64,000 nucleotides of DNA from Nocardia ninae NBRC 108245 (GTDB taxonomy: Bacteria > Actinomycetota > Actinomycetes > Mycobacteriales > Mycobacteriaceae). The stretch is from NCBI RefSeq assembly GCF_007990755.1, contig NZ_BJXA01000018.1, forward strand, positions 62,001 through 126,000. Reading direction: 5' to 3'. The notes beneath the pieces are model-generated. The model was not told the origin of the DNA and searched no databases. It saw only the letters and a program-made list of their open reading frames with translations. Below are positions 47,371 to 56,526 of this stretch, in pieces. How positions within the stretch are numbered: the stretch's first letter is position 1; each line of letters begins with the position of its first letter. A program made the translations under genes and the position numbers.

Positions 47371-47811
47371 CTATTCCGCGACGGCTCGCATCGCGAGATC
47401 CACACGGGCATAACAGGATATGTGATCGTACGCGTCGGTCAGGCTGAGTGCCCGCTGGGTCGGGCGGGTCGACGCTACGACGGCGAACCGGTGTAGGCGG
47501 CTGTCGGCGCGGGCGGCAGCGCGGATGAGCACGTCGACACCGGCGAAGCCGAGGAAGCCGACTTTGCTCATGTCCGCGACCACGGCCGACGCCTGTTGGC
47601 TGTCGTGCAGAGCCAGTTCCAGCAGCGGCGCGGTGGCCAGGTCCAGCTCGCCGACGATGGCGAGCACGCGGATGCCCCGCGGCGTGGTGTTGGCGCGGAT
47701 TCGAAGCTGTCCCTGCGAGTATTCGCTGATACTCGCCGGTGGGTGGTAATGCGAAAGTAGCCGTCGAGACATTCGAGGCTGGCGAGGGCTTAGCTGTTTC
47801 GTCATGCGCAA
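47371..47811 (-). CDS. STAS-domain protein (anti-sigma factor antagonist-like)
   Basis: 146 residues; the first 35 are not conserved and the start is uncertain. The STAS domain runs from about residue 36: IRVLAIVGELDLATAPLLELAL, then VVADMSKVGFLGFAGVDVLIRA. At the place of the phosphorylated serine in D-S-S-G/G-S-A-G there is GFAG, so it cannot be switched by serine phosphorylation in the usual way. No partner kinase is beside it. Confidence 0.82.
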   Translation of the reverse strand: MRMTKQLSPRQPRMSRRLLSHYHPPASISEYSQGQLRIRANTTPRGIRVLAIVGELDLATAPLLELALHDSQQASAVVADMSKVGFLGFAGVDVLIRAAARADSRLHRFAVVASTRPTQRALSLTDAYDHISCYARVDLAMRAVAE

Positions 47812-47994
47812 CGCTCCGGGTCAGCGCCGAACGGATGTGCCACCCAGCGTGATTCGGTGGCAGTCCGCGCCGGGCTCGGCCGCGTTGTCGCGAGCCGATC
47901 GAGGTGTGGGCCACCATCGGCTCGTGTCTGAACCTCCTGCAAAACTACCCGCGTCCGCGTGCGGGCACAACAGCGAACGGTGAGCATCCCCCGC

Positions 47995-48681
47995 TCAGCG
48001 GTTGCCCGGCACCACGATTCCGGTTTCGTAGGCCAGGACGACCAGTTGGGCGCGGTCGCGCACGGCCAGCTTGGTGAGCAGGCGTCCGACGTGAGTTTTG
48101 ACGGTGGCGACGCTGAGATGGAGGGTGCTCGCGATCTCGGCGTTGGACAGCCCCGCCGCGACGTGTTCGAAAACCTGGCGTTCGCGGTCGGTCAGCGCCG
48201 CCAAGACCTCCGGCGGCGCGGCCGGTGCCACGGGTTGGCGGGCGAACGTGCTGATCATCCGGCGGGTGACGCTCGGCGTCAGCAAGGCGTCACCGTTGGC
48301 GACCACCCGGATCGCGTGCAGAAGTTCTTCGGGCGGTGAGTCTTTGAGCAGGAAGCCGCTCGCGCCGCTGCGCAGCGCCTGGAAGACGTGCTCGTCCTGA
48401 TCGAAGGTGGTCACGATCAACACGTGCGGGCCCTGGGTCTCCCCCGCGGCGATATGCCGCATCGCCTCGAGACCGTCCATGATCGGCATTCGAATGTCCA
48501 TCAGGACGACATCGGGTCGCAGCTGACGAGTGAGCCGCACCGCCTCGCCGCCGTTGCCCGCCTCGCCGACGACGGTGAGATCCGCGGCGGAGTCGACCAG
48601 CACCCGGAACCCCGCACGGACCAGGGCTTCGTCGTCGGCGATCAGGACCCGGATCGCGTTGCCGGATTCGTCTTCAGACAT
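47995..48681 (-). CDS. two-component response regulator (NarL/LuxR type)
   Basis: 228 residues. The receiver domain starts VLIADDEALVRAG with the phosphorylated Asp in VVLMDIRMP and the K in LLKDSPP; the LuxR HTH is LTDREREVF-like (LTDRERQVFEHVAAGLSNAEIASTLHLSVATVKTHV). ATG 48681 overlaps the kinase stop by 8 bp. It acts with the kinase upstream. Confidence 0.95.
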   Translation of the reverse strand: MSEDESGNAIRVLIADDEALVRAGFRVLVDSAADLTVVGEAGNGGEAVRLTRQLRPDVVLMDIRMPIMDGLEAMRHIAAGETQGPHVLIVTTFDQDEHVFQALRSGASGFLLKDSPPEELLHAIRVVANGDALLTPSVTRRMISTFARQPVAPAAPPEVLAALTDRERQVFEHVAAGLSNAEIASTLHLSVATVKTHVGRLLTKLAVRDRAQLVVLAYETGIVVPGNR

Positions 48682-49912
48682 GGTCGTCCGTCTCGAGGGG
48701 GAAGCGCGCGGTGACGGCGAAGCCGCCCTCGGGTCGTGGCCCGGCGTCGAGACGGCCGCCGAACAGCGACACCCGCTCCTGCATCCCGACGAGCCCGAGA
48801 CCACTGCCTTCGCTGTCTACCGGCTGTCCGGCTGGGTGCGTCACCGGTCCATCATCGGCGATGGACACGGTCAGCTCGCGCGGCGCATGCCGGATCTCGA
48901 TCCGCGCGCGGTCGGTCTGCGCGTGCTTGACGACGTTCGTCAGGGCCTCCTGCACGATGCGGTAGACGGTTGTCTCCAACAAGGCTGGATAAGGGACGGG
49001 CGCACCGGCGACGTCGTACTCCACGGTCAGGCCGTTGTGGCGCAGCCCATCGACAAGCGTCGCTATCTCGGCGAGTCCCGGTTCCCCCGGCTCGTCCGGT
49101 GGCCCCGGCTCCCGGATCTGCGCCAGCACTCGCCGCAGTTCCCGCAACGCCGAGCGGCTGGCCGTCTCGATGGTGCTCAAGGCCTCCCGCGCCTCGCCCG
49201 GTTGTTGGTCGATCAGCAGGCGCGCGACCCCGGAACGGACGGCGACCATGCTCAAGGTGTGCGAGATCAGGTCGTGCACGTCGCGCGAGACCCGTAACCG
49301 CTCCTCGGCCCGGATCCGGCGCTCCTCTTCTTCGGCCTGCCGAAGTTGTTGCGCGGCAAGACTGTTCCGATAGTCGCGGCGGGTTCGCAGCATGTCACCG
49401 GCCAGCCAGGCGGGGATCGCGATGAACAGCTCGACGAAGTTCTGGTCCTGGTCGGGATGCAGCGGCGCGGCGACCATCGCGGTGATGTAGATCGCGGCAA
49501 GTGCCCCAATGGTGGCGAGCACTGACTCGCGCCGCGACCACCGGTCGGCCAGCGTGAGCACCGCGACACCGAAGGCGGGACCGGCATTGCTCACCCACGG
49601 CGTGAACCGCACGCCCAGTACCGCGGCGAGACACAGCACGACCGTCACCGCGACGAGCACCGCCAGCGGCCACCGGCGGCGGACGATCAGCGGAGCGACC
49701 AAGGCGGCACCGAGGGCGGCGATGGCGAGCGGCGACCCGTGCCCGCTGGTCGCACCGATCAGCACGGGCAGCGTGAACGCCGCGAAGCAGACCACGGCGA
49801 CAGCGACGTCGACTCCGTCGGGCCCGGGATCGCTGCGGTGCAGGCGTGCGGTGAGTCGCTGATGCCACGGCGCCGGTCGGGTGTCCGGGTGCGGCAGGGA
49901 GGTAATCGCCAT
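48674..49912 (-). CDS. sensor histidine kinase (HisKA_3)
   Basis: 412 residues. Five or six hydrophobic segments in the first ~180 residues form a membrane sensor. The phospho-acceptor is in RVSRDVHDLISHTLSMVAVRSG, and the ATP-binding end has SIADDGPV and SEGSGLGLVGMQERV. It phosphorylates the downstream response regulator. ATG 49912 is chosen; a longer frame from 50047 lies in the divergent promoter. The signal is unknown. Confidence 0.93.
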   Translation of the reverse strand: MAITSLPHPDTRPAPWHQRLTARLHRSDPGPDGVDVAVAVVCFAAFTLPVLIGATSGHGSPLAIAALGAALVAPLIVRRRWPLAVLVAVTVVLCLAAVLGVRFTPWVSNAGPAFGVAVLTLADRWSRRESVLATIGALAAIYITAMVAAPLHPDQDQNFVELFIAIPAWLAGDMLRTRRDYRNSLAAQQLRQAEEEERRIRAEERLRVSRDVHDLISHTLSMVAVRSGVARLLIDQQPGEAREALSTIETASRSALRELRRVLAQIREPGPPDEPGEPGLAEIATLVDGLRHNGLTVEYDVAGAPVPYPALLETTVYRIVQEALTNVVKHAQTDRARIEIRHAPRELTVSIADDGPVTHPAGQPVDSEGSGLGLVGMQERVSLFGGRLDAGPRPEGGFAVTARFPLETDDHV

Positions 49913-50076
49913 AGCGCTGACGTTATCCGGCGGACGCTGCGGAAACATCGCTCCGAGGTCGCCGGTTCGGGTCATCCGCAAGTCGCAGCGGGTCGGCGGC
50001 ATCCGCCCACGGTGGGTACCGAGTTCGCGGCTGGCGGCTGACGACAACGTGCAGGTCAGCGGTTCAGAGTTGGGGC

Positions 50077-50652
50077 ATGAACACTTACGACACCGAGCGC
50101 GTCGCCGACGGCCTCCGAATGCAGTTCTCGCGTCCGCTAGTCGCGATCGCCACCGCCTCCCTGGTCGCGGGCATCGTGTTCGGCGGCACGATTTACCTCA
50201 ACCGTTCCCCGGAACTCGCGACGCCCGTCGACGGCACGTCCGCGTGGTTGCCACACCTCGTGCTGTTCGCGCTGGCCGCCGTCGTCGGCACCGTCATCCT
50301 GCGCCGGCGCGGCGTTGAGGCAACGATCCAGCTGTTGCCCGCTCCGGTCGGCACCACTGCGGCGCGGCGGCTCGGGAACACGCTGCGTGCGATCCCGCGT
50401 CACCCAAGCGTTCTACTGCGCGTTCTGCTCGCCGTTCCGGCCATGGTCGTGCTGGTCTACTGCCCGTTCCGGATCGGTGTGCAGGTCCTTGCCGGCCTGG
50501 ACCCGAACTTCACCGTCAACGCCTGGGGCGGCCCGACCTATCTGGGTGCGATGGCCTGTCACTACCTCGATGCCGCGCTTCTGATTGCCGCCGCAGCCTA
50601 TCTGTTGAACAAGCTGCTGTTGCCCGCCACGCGGCCTGGCACGCACCGGTAG
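50077..50652 (+). CDS. integral membrane protein, unknown function
   Basis: 191 residues with about four hydrophobic segments (residues 20-40, 58-76, 108-130, 155-178). It is divergent from the histidine kinase with a 164-bp gap and may be that system's target. I do not recognise the family. Confidence 0.65.
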   Translation: MNTYDTERVADGLRMQFSRPLVAIATASLVAGIVFGGTIYLNRSPELATPVDGTSAWLPHLVLFALAAVVGTVILRRRGVEATIQLLPAPVGTTAARRLGNTLRAIPRHPSVLLRVLLAVPAMVVLVYCPFRIGVQVLAGLDPNFTVNAWGGPTYLGAMACHYLDAALLIAAAAYLLNKLLLPATRPGTHR

Positions 50653-50820
50653 CCGAGCCGTACTCAACGAACCGCACCCGGCGCTGCTCAGGATCAACGT
50701 TCGGCTGATGATCGGATTACGTCGACGGAAATAGACTCGCGGTCAGTGCCGGTGGAAGGTTTCGTCAGTGAACAGAGCAGATTCCGGTGGGAGCAGCGAC
50801 GGTTCGCCCGGGCAGTCCCC

Positions 50821-51945
50821 GTGAGCGCGCCGCGAGTGCTGATCGTCGGCGGCGGTATCGCGGGCCTCACCCTCGCGGCGGCGTTGCGGCGCAACGGAAT
50901 CGAACCGACGGTCGTGGAACGGGTCGCTAGGTACGGCGACGTCGGATATGTGATCACGCTGTGGCCGATGGGCCGACAGGTCATGGACCATCTCGAATTG
51001 AGCCGGCAGTTCGACCAGCGCACCGTGCCGATCAACACCTACTCGACGCATGTCGACGGCGGCCGCGCACTGCGAACCTTCGACTTCCGCGGGCGTCTCG
51101 GCGACGGTGTCCCGCGCGCGCTCAAACGGTCCGAACTGATCGAGTTGCTCGGATCCTATGGCGGAGGCACCGACGTCCGGATGGCACGCACCGTGGCCGC
51201 CATCGAGCAGGACGACCACCTCGTCGTCGTGACCTTCGATGACGGCGCGACCGCCGAATACGACGTGGTGGTCGGGGCCGACGGCATCGACTCGGGCATG
51301 CGCAGGCTCGTCGCGGGCGACGTGCCCATGCACCGCACCGGGTTGCGGCTGTGGACCTGGTGGACGTCGGGCGCCAGTATCGCCACGGACCAGTCGCACG
51401 AGTTCTGGGGCAAGGCACGGTATTTCGGCTACAACCCGACCACCGGGCCGGTCGGCTGCGCGGCAGCGCTCCCGGCATCGGGCGCCCCGGCGACCCCGAA
51501 GCAGCTCCGCGACCGCCTCGCCGACGTTGCGGGCCCGATGAATTGGATGATCGACGCACTCGCCGACATCGACGAGATCGGCGCCTTCGACCTCGACGAT
51601 CTGCGAATGCCACATTGGCAGTTCGGCCGGGTGGTGTTGCTCGGCGACGCGGCCGCCGCCTTCCTACCGACAGCGGGCGTCGGGGCGTCGATGGCGATGG
51701 AGTCGGCTCTCGTGCTCGCCGAAGAACTCTCGAAAGTAGACGCGGCAGGGGCAGCCGATGCATTGCGGCACTATGTGCAACGCCGCCGTACCCGGGTCGA
51801 CGCGGTGCAGAACCGGTCACGGTGGCTCATCCCGGTGATGCTGCGCCGCACCGGGTTCGGCACCGCGGTGCGCAACGTCCTACTGCGCGCGATGCCCGAG
51901 AACCTGGTCATCTCGGAGATCGCGCGCTGGAATCCGCAACCATGA
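50821..51945 (+). CDS. FAD-dependent monooxygenase (PHBH-like)
   Basis: About 374 residues. LIVGGGIAGLTLAAALRRNG is the FAD motif, DVVVGADGIDS the DG motif, and GRVVLLGDAAAAFLPTAGVGASMAMES the GD motif of class A flavin hydroxylases. It hydroxylates or epoxidises an organic substrate with NAD(P)H and O2. GTG 50821 is chosen because a paralogue at 55371 starts at the same point; GTG 50746 is also possible. It opens the second biosynthetic cluster. The ITLWP block near residue 45 is shared with that paralogue. Confidence 0.88.
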   Translation: MSAPRVLIVGGGIAGLTLAAALRRNGIEPTVVERVARYGDVGYVITLWPMGRQVMDHLELSRQFDQRTVPINTYSTHVDGGRALRTFDFRGRLGDGVPRALKRSELIELLGSYGGGTDVRMARTVAAIEQDDHLVVVTFDDGATAEYDVVVGADGIDSGMRRLVAGDVPMHRTGLRLWTWWTSGASIATDQSHEFWGKARYFGYNPTTGPVGCAAALPASGAPATPKQLRDRLADVAGPMNWMIDALADIDEIGAFDLDDLRMPHWQFGRVVLLGDAAAAFLPTAGVGASMAMESALVLAEELSKVDAAGAADALRHYVQRRRTRVDAVQNRSRWLIPVMLRRTGFGTAVRNVLLRAMPENLVISEIARWNPQP

Positions 51946-51947
51946 GC

Positions 51948-52874
51948 TCACGGTCCGACCTCCCCCGGATAACCGAAATACCGTACGGTCGGCGCCGACT
52001 CGCCCCGGCCGATGGATTTCGCCAGCACCCGGCTCGGCCCGACCTCGACCAGCCGCGCGCACCCTAAACGAGCGAGCGTCTGGATAACGTCGGTCCAGCG
52101 CACCGGCGCGGTGAGTTGCCGCTCGGCCAGGTCGCGCCACCGCGCGGCGGTATACAGTCCCGCGTCCACATTGGCGACCACCGCCGTGCCGGTCGCACGG
52201 AATTCGACGTTGTCCAAGGCCGCACGCAGTTGCGGTGCCGCAGTTGCCATGAGCGGGGTATGAAATGCCCCGTCGACGGCGATCCGCACGACCTTCAGCC
52301 GAGACTCCCGCGCTGCCCGCGCCACCGCCTCGACGCCGTCGACCGTGCCGGACACCACGACCTGCCGCGGGCCGTTCACGTTGGCCACCCAGACCTGCGC
52401 ACCTTCGGAACGCGCTGCGGCGGCGAACTCTTCGACGACCGCACCGCTCGCCCCGAGAATCGCCGCCATCGTCCCCGGCCGCTGCCCGGTGGCCGTCCGC
52501 ATCGCCGCACCACGCGCGGCGACCAACCGCGCACCGGCGCGCGCCGATATCGCCCCTGCCGCCACCAACGCCGTGTACTCCCCGAGACTGTGCCCGGCGC
52601 ACGCGTGCACCCGGCCGATCATGCGGTGCTCGATCAGATAGTCCATCGCCATCAAGGACATCGTGAAGATCGACAACTGCGCCGAATCGGTGCTCCGCAA
52701 ACGCTGTTCGCCCGTCCGCAATACCAGCTCGGCTATGTCGTAGCCGGTCCATTCGGACACTTCACCGACGATCCGCCACTGCGCCGTATCGCGCCACCGC
52801 TCGCCCATGGCGGGCCGCTGTGCGCCCTGGCCGGGAAAGATCACCGCACAGTCGGCGGACCGGGTATCGAGCAC
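51948..52874 (-). CDS. malonyl-CoA:ACP transacylase (FabD-like)
   Basis: A 308-residue acyltransferase. CAVIFPGQGAQ opens it; the nucleophile is S96 in GHSLGEY and the catalytic histidine is H205 in GAFHTPLM. QLTAPVRWTDVIQTL and ARLVEVGPSRVL follow. It loads malonate onto an acyl carrier protein, presumably the ACP at 59483 or one outside the window. GTG start at 52874. It is on the minus strand, divergent from the AfsA-like gene, the only cluster gene on this strand. Confidence 0.93.
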   Translation of the reverse strand: MLDTRSADCAVIFPGQGAQRPAMGERWRDTAQWRIVGEVSEWTGYDIAELVLRTGEQRLRSTDSAQLSIFTMSLMAMDYLIEHRMIGRVHACAGHSLGEYTALVAAGAISARAGARLVAARGAAMRTATGQRPGTMAAILGASGAVVEEFAAAARSEGAQVWVANVNGPRQVVVSGTVDGVEAVARAARESRLKVVRIAVDGAFHTPLMATAAPQLRAALDNVEFRATGTAVVANVDAGLYTAARWRDLAERQLTAPVRWTDVIQTLARLGCARLVEVGPSRVLAKSIGRGESAPTVRYFGYPGEVGP

Positions 52875-53049
52875 AGCCCGAGCGTATCGAGAACTGCGGC
52901 ACCGGTATTCGGTCAGACGTTGAGCTCGCCTCAGCGAACGCACGATGATCCGGGGCCGGTCACGTCGATACGCTCGCGGTAGCTCGAATCGCGAAGCCCG
53001 GTGTGCGACACCGGCCGCGGCACGGACAGCGCCTCGACGAGAGGAAACC
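52875..53049. promoter_or_regulatory. divergent promoter region with paired 12-bp inverted sites
   Basis: CGAGCGTATCGA (52879-52890) and its exact reverse complement TCGATACGCTCG (52965-52976) flank this divergent spacer. Seen from each gene's strand they are the same 12-mer. One arm lies just before the acyltransferase GTG and the other 73 bp before the AfsA-like gene. They are candidate sites for one regulator. Confidence 0.55.
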
Positions 53050-54063
53050 GTGGACGAAACAGCAGTGACCACCCGCCCCGCGCCGGAGGACACCCGAGCC
53101 GCCTTGGCGGCGTTGAGCTTCGAGCAGACGGTGCCGCGCGCCCTGGTGCATCGTGCCGCGGTGAACGAGGTGTTCCTCACCGACGGTGCGGCCATCGGCA
53201 AACGCGAATGGGCCGTCGCGGCCATGCTCCCCCGCAGTCACATGCTGTTCAACGACGGCGGCAACCCCGATTATCTGGACACGATCGCGATCATGGAGGT
53301 CACCCGGCAGGTGACCGAGTATGTGGCGCACCGTTTCGTCCATGTGCCGGACAACCAGTTCCTGGTCTTCCGCGACATGCGGATCGATGTGTTCGCGCCC
53401 GAGCGGTTGCGGGCCGGGCCCGCGCCGGCGCGCGTGCTGACCATCGTCAATGCGCGCACCTCCGAGCGGCTCGCGCAGCACCCGGTGAGCATCATCGTCG
53501 ACGGCCACGAGTGCGGGCGGGCCGGCGGGCGGTGGCTACCGTTGCCGCTGCACTACTACGAATACATTCGTGAGCGGGCGCGGCAGAAGACCCTGGCCCG
53601 CAGCCCGGAACCGGCGCGCCCGGTCGACCTGTCGGCGATGCTCGCACCGGAGCGCGTGGGCCGCGGACAGCCACGAAATATCCTCCTCGCCAACGGCATT
53701 GCGACCGAGGCCGGCACCATGACGTTCCTGCTCGTGGTCGACCAGGCCCATCCGGTGTTCTTCGACCATCCGATGGATCACGTTCCCGGCATGTTGATGC
53801 TCGAGGCGGCCAGACAGGCGAGCCTGGCGACGCTGTCCGAGCATCGGGGCACCGATCCGCGCCGGTGCCTGATCGCCGGCTGCGAAGTCGACTTCGGCAA
53901 TTTCTGTGAACCAGATCTGGTCGCCGGCTGCCGCGCCGAGATCGTCGGCTCCGGCGATCCGGGCCCGAGTCTGCGGCATCGGGTGCGCGTCACCTTCGAA
54001 CAGGCGGGAGAGTCGCTCGGCGACATCACCCTCGAGGTGCTCGACCAATCCGGCTCCGGCTGA
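53050..54063 (+). CDS. AfsA-family (gamma-butyrolactone synthase-like) protein
   Basis: A 337-residue protein with two hotdog-like AfsA repeats. FEQTVPRALVHRAAVNEVFLTDG opens the first; DTIAIMEVTRQVTEYVAHRF follows; the second repeat has HPVFFDHPMDHVPGMLMLEAARQAS. AfsA/ScbA proteins join a beta-ketoacyl chain to dihydroxyacetone phosphate on the way to signalling butyrolactones. It could do that here or use the same fold for another acyl transfer in the cluster. GTG 53050 has GAGAGGA upstream. No butyrolactone-receptor (ArpA-like) gene is adjacent. Confidence 0.85.
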   Translation: MDETAVTTRPAPEDTRAALAALSFEQTVPRALVHRAAVNEVFLTDGAAIGKREWAVAAMLPRSHMLFNDGGNPDYLDTIAIMEVTRQVTEYVAHRFVHVPDNQFLVFRDMRIDVFAPERLRAGPAPARVLTIVNARTSERLAQHPVSIIVDGHECGRAGGRWLPLPLHYYEYIRERARQKTLARSPEPARPVDLSAMLAPERVGRGQPRNILLANGIATEAGTMTFLLVVDQAHPVFFDHPMDHVPGMLMLEAARQASLATLSEHRGTDPRRCLIAGCEVDFGNFCEPDLVAGCRAEIVGSGDPGPSLRHRVRVTFEQAGESLGDITLEVLDQSGSG

Positions 54064-54075
54064 CGGGGGCGCCAG

Positions 54076-55383
54076 GTGAGGACACCGGAACGAATCGCGG
54101 TGGTGGGTGCCGGGGTCTCCGGTATCGCCGCCGCCCTGGCACTGCACCGTGCGGGCCGCACCGTCGAGATACTGGAACGCGCGGATCGGATCGGTGGCCG
54201 CCTCGGCTTCGCCGACCTGAACGGCGGCGAGGTGCTGCTCGGCGGCAAGAACATCGGGCGCAACTACTCGCGATTGCGGGCCATGCTCGACTCGCTCGGC
54301 GGCACCGGCTACGAGCCCTTCGGCATCAATACCTCGCGGCTGGTCGCGGGCAGGCTCGTCAGTCTGGACAGCGACAACCGGGCCGAGACGCTGCACGGCA
54401 TTCTGCGCATGTGCGACTGGCGGGATCTCGGCACCCTCGACGGCCTCGCCCGTAAAGTGCGGTCGGCGGACTCGGCCCGGTTCCTCGGCTCCGATCTCGC
54501 CAGGAAGCTCGGCCGCCACGACGATCGGCCACTGTCCGAGCATTTCGGCAAGCGCACCACCGCCAACTTCTTGCGGCCGATCACGGTCCGGATGAACGGC
54601 ACGGAGCCGGACGAGGCCTATTACGGCAACTTTCCCACCAATATGGGGATGCTGCTCGACAAGTTCGAGCAGCCGACGGTCGGGCTGTCCACCTTGCTGA
54701 CCCGTATCACCGCGTTCGTCGAAATCCATTTCCGCACAACGGTTACTCGCATCACGCAGGGCGATGACAGCGTAGTTCTCGACCTCGCCGACGCGGCCGG
54801 TCGGCCGAGACAAGCGCGGTATGACGCCGTCGTCGTCGGCACGCCCGCCTACGCCGCAGCACCGCTACTCGCACCGCTGTCCGACCTGCTGCACTCGGTG
54901 CGGTACTTCCCGGCCACCGTCGCGGTCGTGCGATACGTGCACGACGTCTTCGCCGCCGATGTCCGCGCCATCGCACTGGACGGCCAGCCGTGCAGCAACG
55001 CAGGGAGTTACGGCAGCGAAACGAGAAACATTGTCCGATACACCTTCTCGGGCAGATACGGCCGATTGACCGATCCCACCGAAACCGAGGTCTTGGACCT
55101 GGTCAGCGACGCCGAACAACAGCTGCGCACGCACCTCGGCACCGCGCGACAGCCGAGAACAGCAGCGGCGGTGCGTCATTGGCCGCAGGCCTACTGCGGC
55201 TACCTACCGCATTACAGCGACTTCCTGGACACGCTCACCGCGGCAGCCGCCGCATTCCCCCGTATCGCCCTGGCGGGTGACTATCTACTCGGCACCTCGC
55301 TCGAGGCCTGCTGCCGCTCCGGCGAACGTGCTGCCGCAGCACTGCTTTCGGTGCCGCAGGGAGCCCTTCGGTGCGAATCCTGA
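54076..55383 (+). CDS. FAD-dependent oxidoreductase (amine oxidase/protoporphyrinogen oxidase-like)
   Basis: 435 residues. The FAD motif is VVGAGVSGIAAALALHRAGR, followed by LERADRIGGRLGF; the C-terminal FAD region has FPRIALAGDYLLGTSLEACCRSGERAA. This is a two-domain amine-oxidase-like flavoprotein as used in desaturation or amine oxidation. GTG 54076 is 12 bp after the AfsA-like stop. The end overlaps the next gene by 13 bp. Confidence 0.85.
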   Translation: MRTPERIAVVGAGVSGIAAALALHRAGRTVEILERADRIGGRLGFADLNGGEVLLGGKNIGRNYSRLRAMLDSLGGTGYEPFGINTSRLVAGRLVSLDSDNRAETLHGILRMCDWRDLGTLDGLARKVRSADSARFLGSDLARKLGRHDDRPLSEHFGKRTTANFLRPITVRMNGTEPDEAYYGNFPTNMGMLLDKFEQPTVGLSTLLTRITAFVEIHFRTTVTRITQGDDSVVLDLADAAGRPRQARYDAVVVGTPAYAAAPLLAPLSDLLHSVRYFPATVAVVRYVHDVFAADVRAIALDGQPCSNAGSYGSETRNIVRYTFSGRYGRLTDPTETEVLDLVSDAEQQLRTHLGTARQPRTAAAVRHWPQAYCGYLPHYSDFLDTLTAAAAAFPRIALAGDYLLGTSLEACCRSGERAAAALLSVPQGALRCES

Positions 55384-56501
55384 TCGTCGGCGGCGGGATC
55401 GCCGGGCTCACCCTCGCGGCCCGGCTGCGCCAGCGCGGGCTGCGCCCCACCGTGATCGACACCATCAGCAGTTACGGCCGCGCCGGAACGGCGATCACGC
55501 TGTGGCCGACCGGCAGTCGCGTTCTGCACGGCCTCGGTCTGTGGAACTCCTTCATCGACACCAGCGTGCCGCTGTGGCGCTATGTCGTGCACGATCGGCA
55601 CGGCGAGGTCCTGCGCACCTTCGACCTGGAGCGCCTCGAGGCGCGCGACGGGTTGCCGCGCGTCACCCCGCGCGCCGAGCTGCTTGCCGTGCTCGAGTCG
55701 GCGAACGGCGGCACCCCCGTCGATCTGGAAACCGAGGTGCAGCGGATGCGCCAGATCGGGTCCACCGTGCGGGTCCGGTTCGACGACGGCAGAGAACGCG
55801 ATTTCGACCTGGTCGTCGGTGCGGACGGTCTGCGCTCGCGTACCAGGGCGCAAGCCGAACTCGACACCGCCGAACATCGGTTCGGCTGGCGGCTCTGGTG
55901 GTGGTGGGCGCAGCGCGGCGTCACCCCACCGGGCGAACTACACGAAACGTGGGGGCTGCGGCGGATCATGTCCGCGTACCCGACCCAGGATCGGGTCGCC
56001 TGCTTCGTGGCGATCGCCGGGTCGTTCGGCGGCGCGAACCCCTCGGCGGGCACCGGGGAGTGGCCACCGAGCGACCCGCGCCGCACCGACGAAGGCTGGA
56101 TTCTGCGCACCCTGCCCGACGCCGATCGGGTCGACTGGCTGGATCTGGTGGAAGTCACCGTCCCCCAATGGGTTCGGGGCCGGATCGTGTTGCTCGGCGA
56201 TGCTGCCGCCGGGCTGGTGCCGACCACGGGGATCGGCGCGTCGCTGGCGATGGAGTCGGCTGCGGTGCTCGATGACGAACTGGTTCGCGTCGACACCGCG
56301 CACATCGACATCGCCCTCACCCGGTTCGCCCGGCGGCGCATGCCCCGTGTCGACGCCGAACAGCACCGGGCCAGGGTGGTCGGCGAGTTCATGATGCTGC
56401 AATCGCCGATCGCCCGGCACTGCCGCGACCTGGGACTGCGCTACTTCCCGACACCGGTCATCTGCCGCGAGCTCGACCGCTGGAACAACATCCCGACCTG
56501 A
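55371..56501 (+). CDS. FAD-dependent monooxygenase, paralogue of the 50821 gene
   Basis: 376 residues. VRILIVGGGIAGLTLAARLRQRG at the N-terminus and DLVVGADGLRSR and GRIVLLGDAAAGLVPTTGIGASLAMES later are the three class A flavin-hydroxylase motifs. It shares the ITLWP block and a RWN-P-like end with the gene at 50821, so the two are duplicates within one pathway. GTG 55371 overlaps the previous gene by 13 bp. Confidence 0.9.
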   Translation: MRILIVGGGIAGLTLAARLRQRGLRPTVIDTISSYGRAGTAITLWPTGSRVLHGLGLWNSFIDTSVPLWRYVVHDRHGEVLRTFDLERLEARDGLPRVTPRAELLAVLESANGGTPVDLETEVQRMRQIGSTVRVRFDDGRERDFDLVVGADGLRSRTRAQAELDTAEHRFGWRLWWWWAQRGVTPPGELHETWGLRRIMSAYPTQDRVACFVAIAGSFGGANPSAGTGEWPPSDPRRTDEGWILRTLPDADRVDWLDLVEVTVPQWVRGRIVLLGDAAAGLVPTTGIGASLAMESAAVLDDELVRVDTAHIDIALTRFARRRMPRVDAEQHRARVVGEFMMLQSPIARHCRDLGLRYFPTPVICRELDRWNNIPT

Positions 56502-56526
56502 AACACATCAAGCCGAGGGAGCCCCC

